Of a DNA stretch of 7,791 nucleotides, positions 7,210 to 7,791 are shown one piece after another. Below the pieces are notes generated by a model, which saw nothing but the letters and a program-made list of their open reading frames with translations, was not told where the DNA came from and made no database searches. A program made the position numbers and the translations under genes. Origin of the DNA: an uncultured Caulobacteraceae bacterium. Its GTDB lineage: Bacteria; Pseudomonadota; Alphaproteobacteria; Caulobacterales; Caulobacteraceae. Location: the NCBI GenBank assembly GCA_946482375.1, contig CAMLRH010000122.1:1-7791 (forward strand), given 5' to 3'. How positions within the stretch are numbered: position 1 is the first letter of the stretch; every line of letters starts with the position of its first letter.

Positions 7210-7791
<582 letters not shown>

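Overview
The window comes from a GC-rich alphaproteobacterium, most likely a member of the Caulobacterales (Caulobacter/Phenylobacterium group). The grounds are: a 356-residue RecA followed directly by alaS, a GAAC-N7-GAAC operator of the alphaproteobacterial LexA type ahead of recA, strong G/C preference at third codon positions, and large TonB-dependent receptors of the kind these bacteria carry in many copies. The genus call is inference.

Layout. (1) Positions 1-651 are the 3' end of a TonB-dependent outer-membrane receptor, closed by a rho-independent terminator. (2) Positions 789-5811 form a complete cell-surface-signalling cassette: an ECF sigma factor of the FecI type, a FecR-type transmembrane anti-sigma regulator whose start overlaps the sigma stop (ATGA), and a 1130-residue receptor with an N-terminal STN signalling domain. 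A terminator almost identical to the first closes it. (3) Positions 5882-7079 hold a LexA-controlled leader and recA, closed by its own terminator. (4) A probable promoter and the first 172 codons of alaS run off the right edge. All genes are on the + strand. No gap exceeds 300 bases; the gaps at 652-788, 2327-2418, 5812-6008 and 7080-7274 hold terminators, leaders and candidate promoters, and I see no RNA gene, mobile element or CRISPR array.

How the parts work together. By analogy with FecA-FecR-FecI, ligand binding at the surface receptor would be sensed by its periplasmic STN domain. The signal would pass to the C-terminal domain of the FecR-like protein and across the inner membrane, so that the sigma factor transcribes the receptor gene. 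The ligand cannot be read from sequence and need not be iron. recA and alaS are ordinary housekeeping neighbours, insulated from the cassette by a terminator.

The most notable structure is a duplication. The 3' end of the upstream receptor and that of the cassette receptor are close paralogues, and the similarity continues past the stop codon through the terminator and then ends. Within the paired region one segment with two conserved cysteines has diverged strongly. This looks like tandem amplification of a receptor locus followed by diversification of a likely surface loop. I found no convincing wholly new system.
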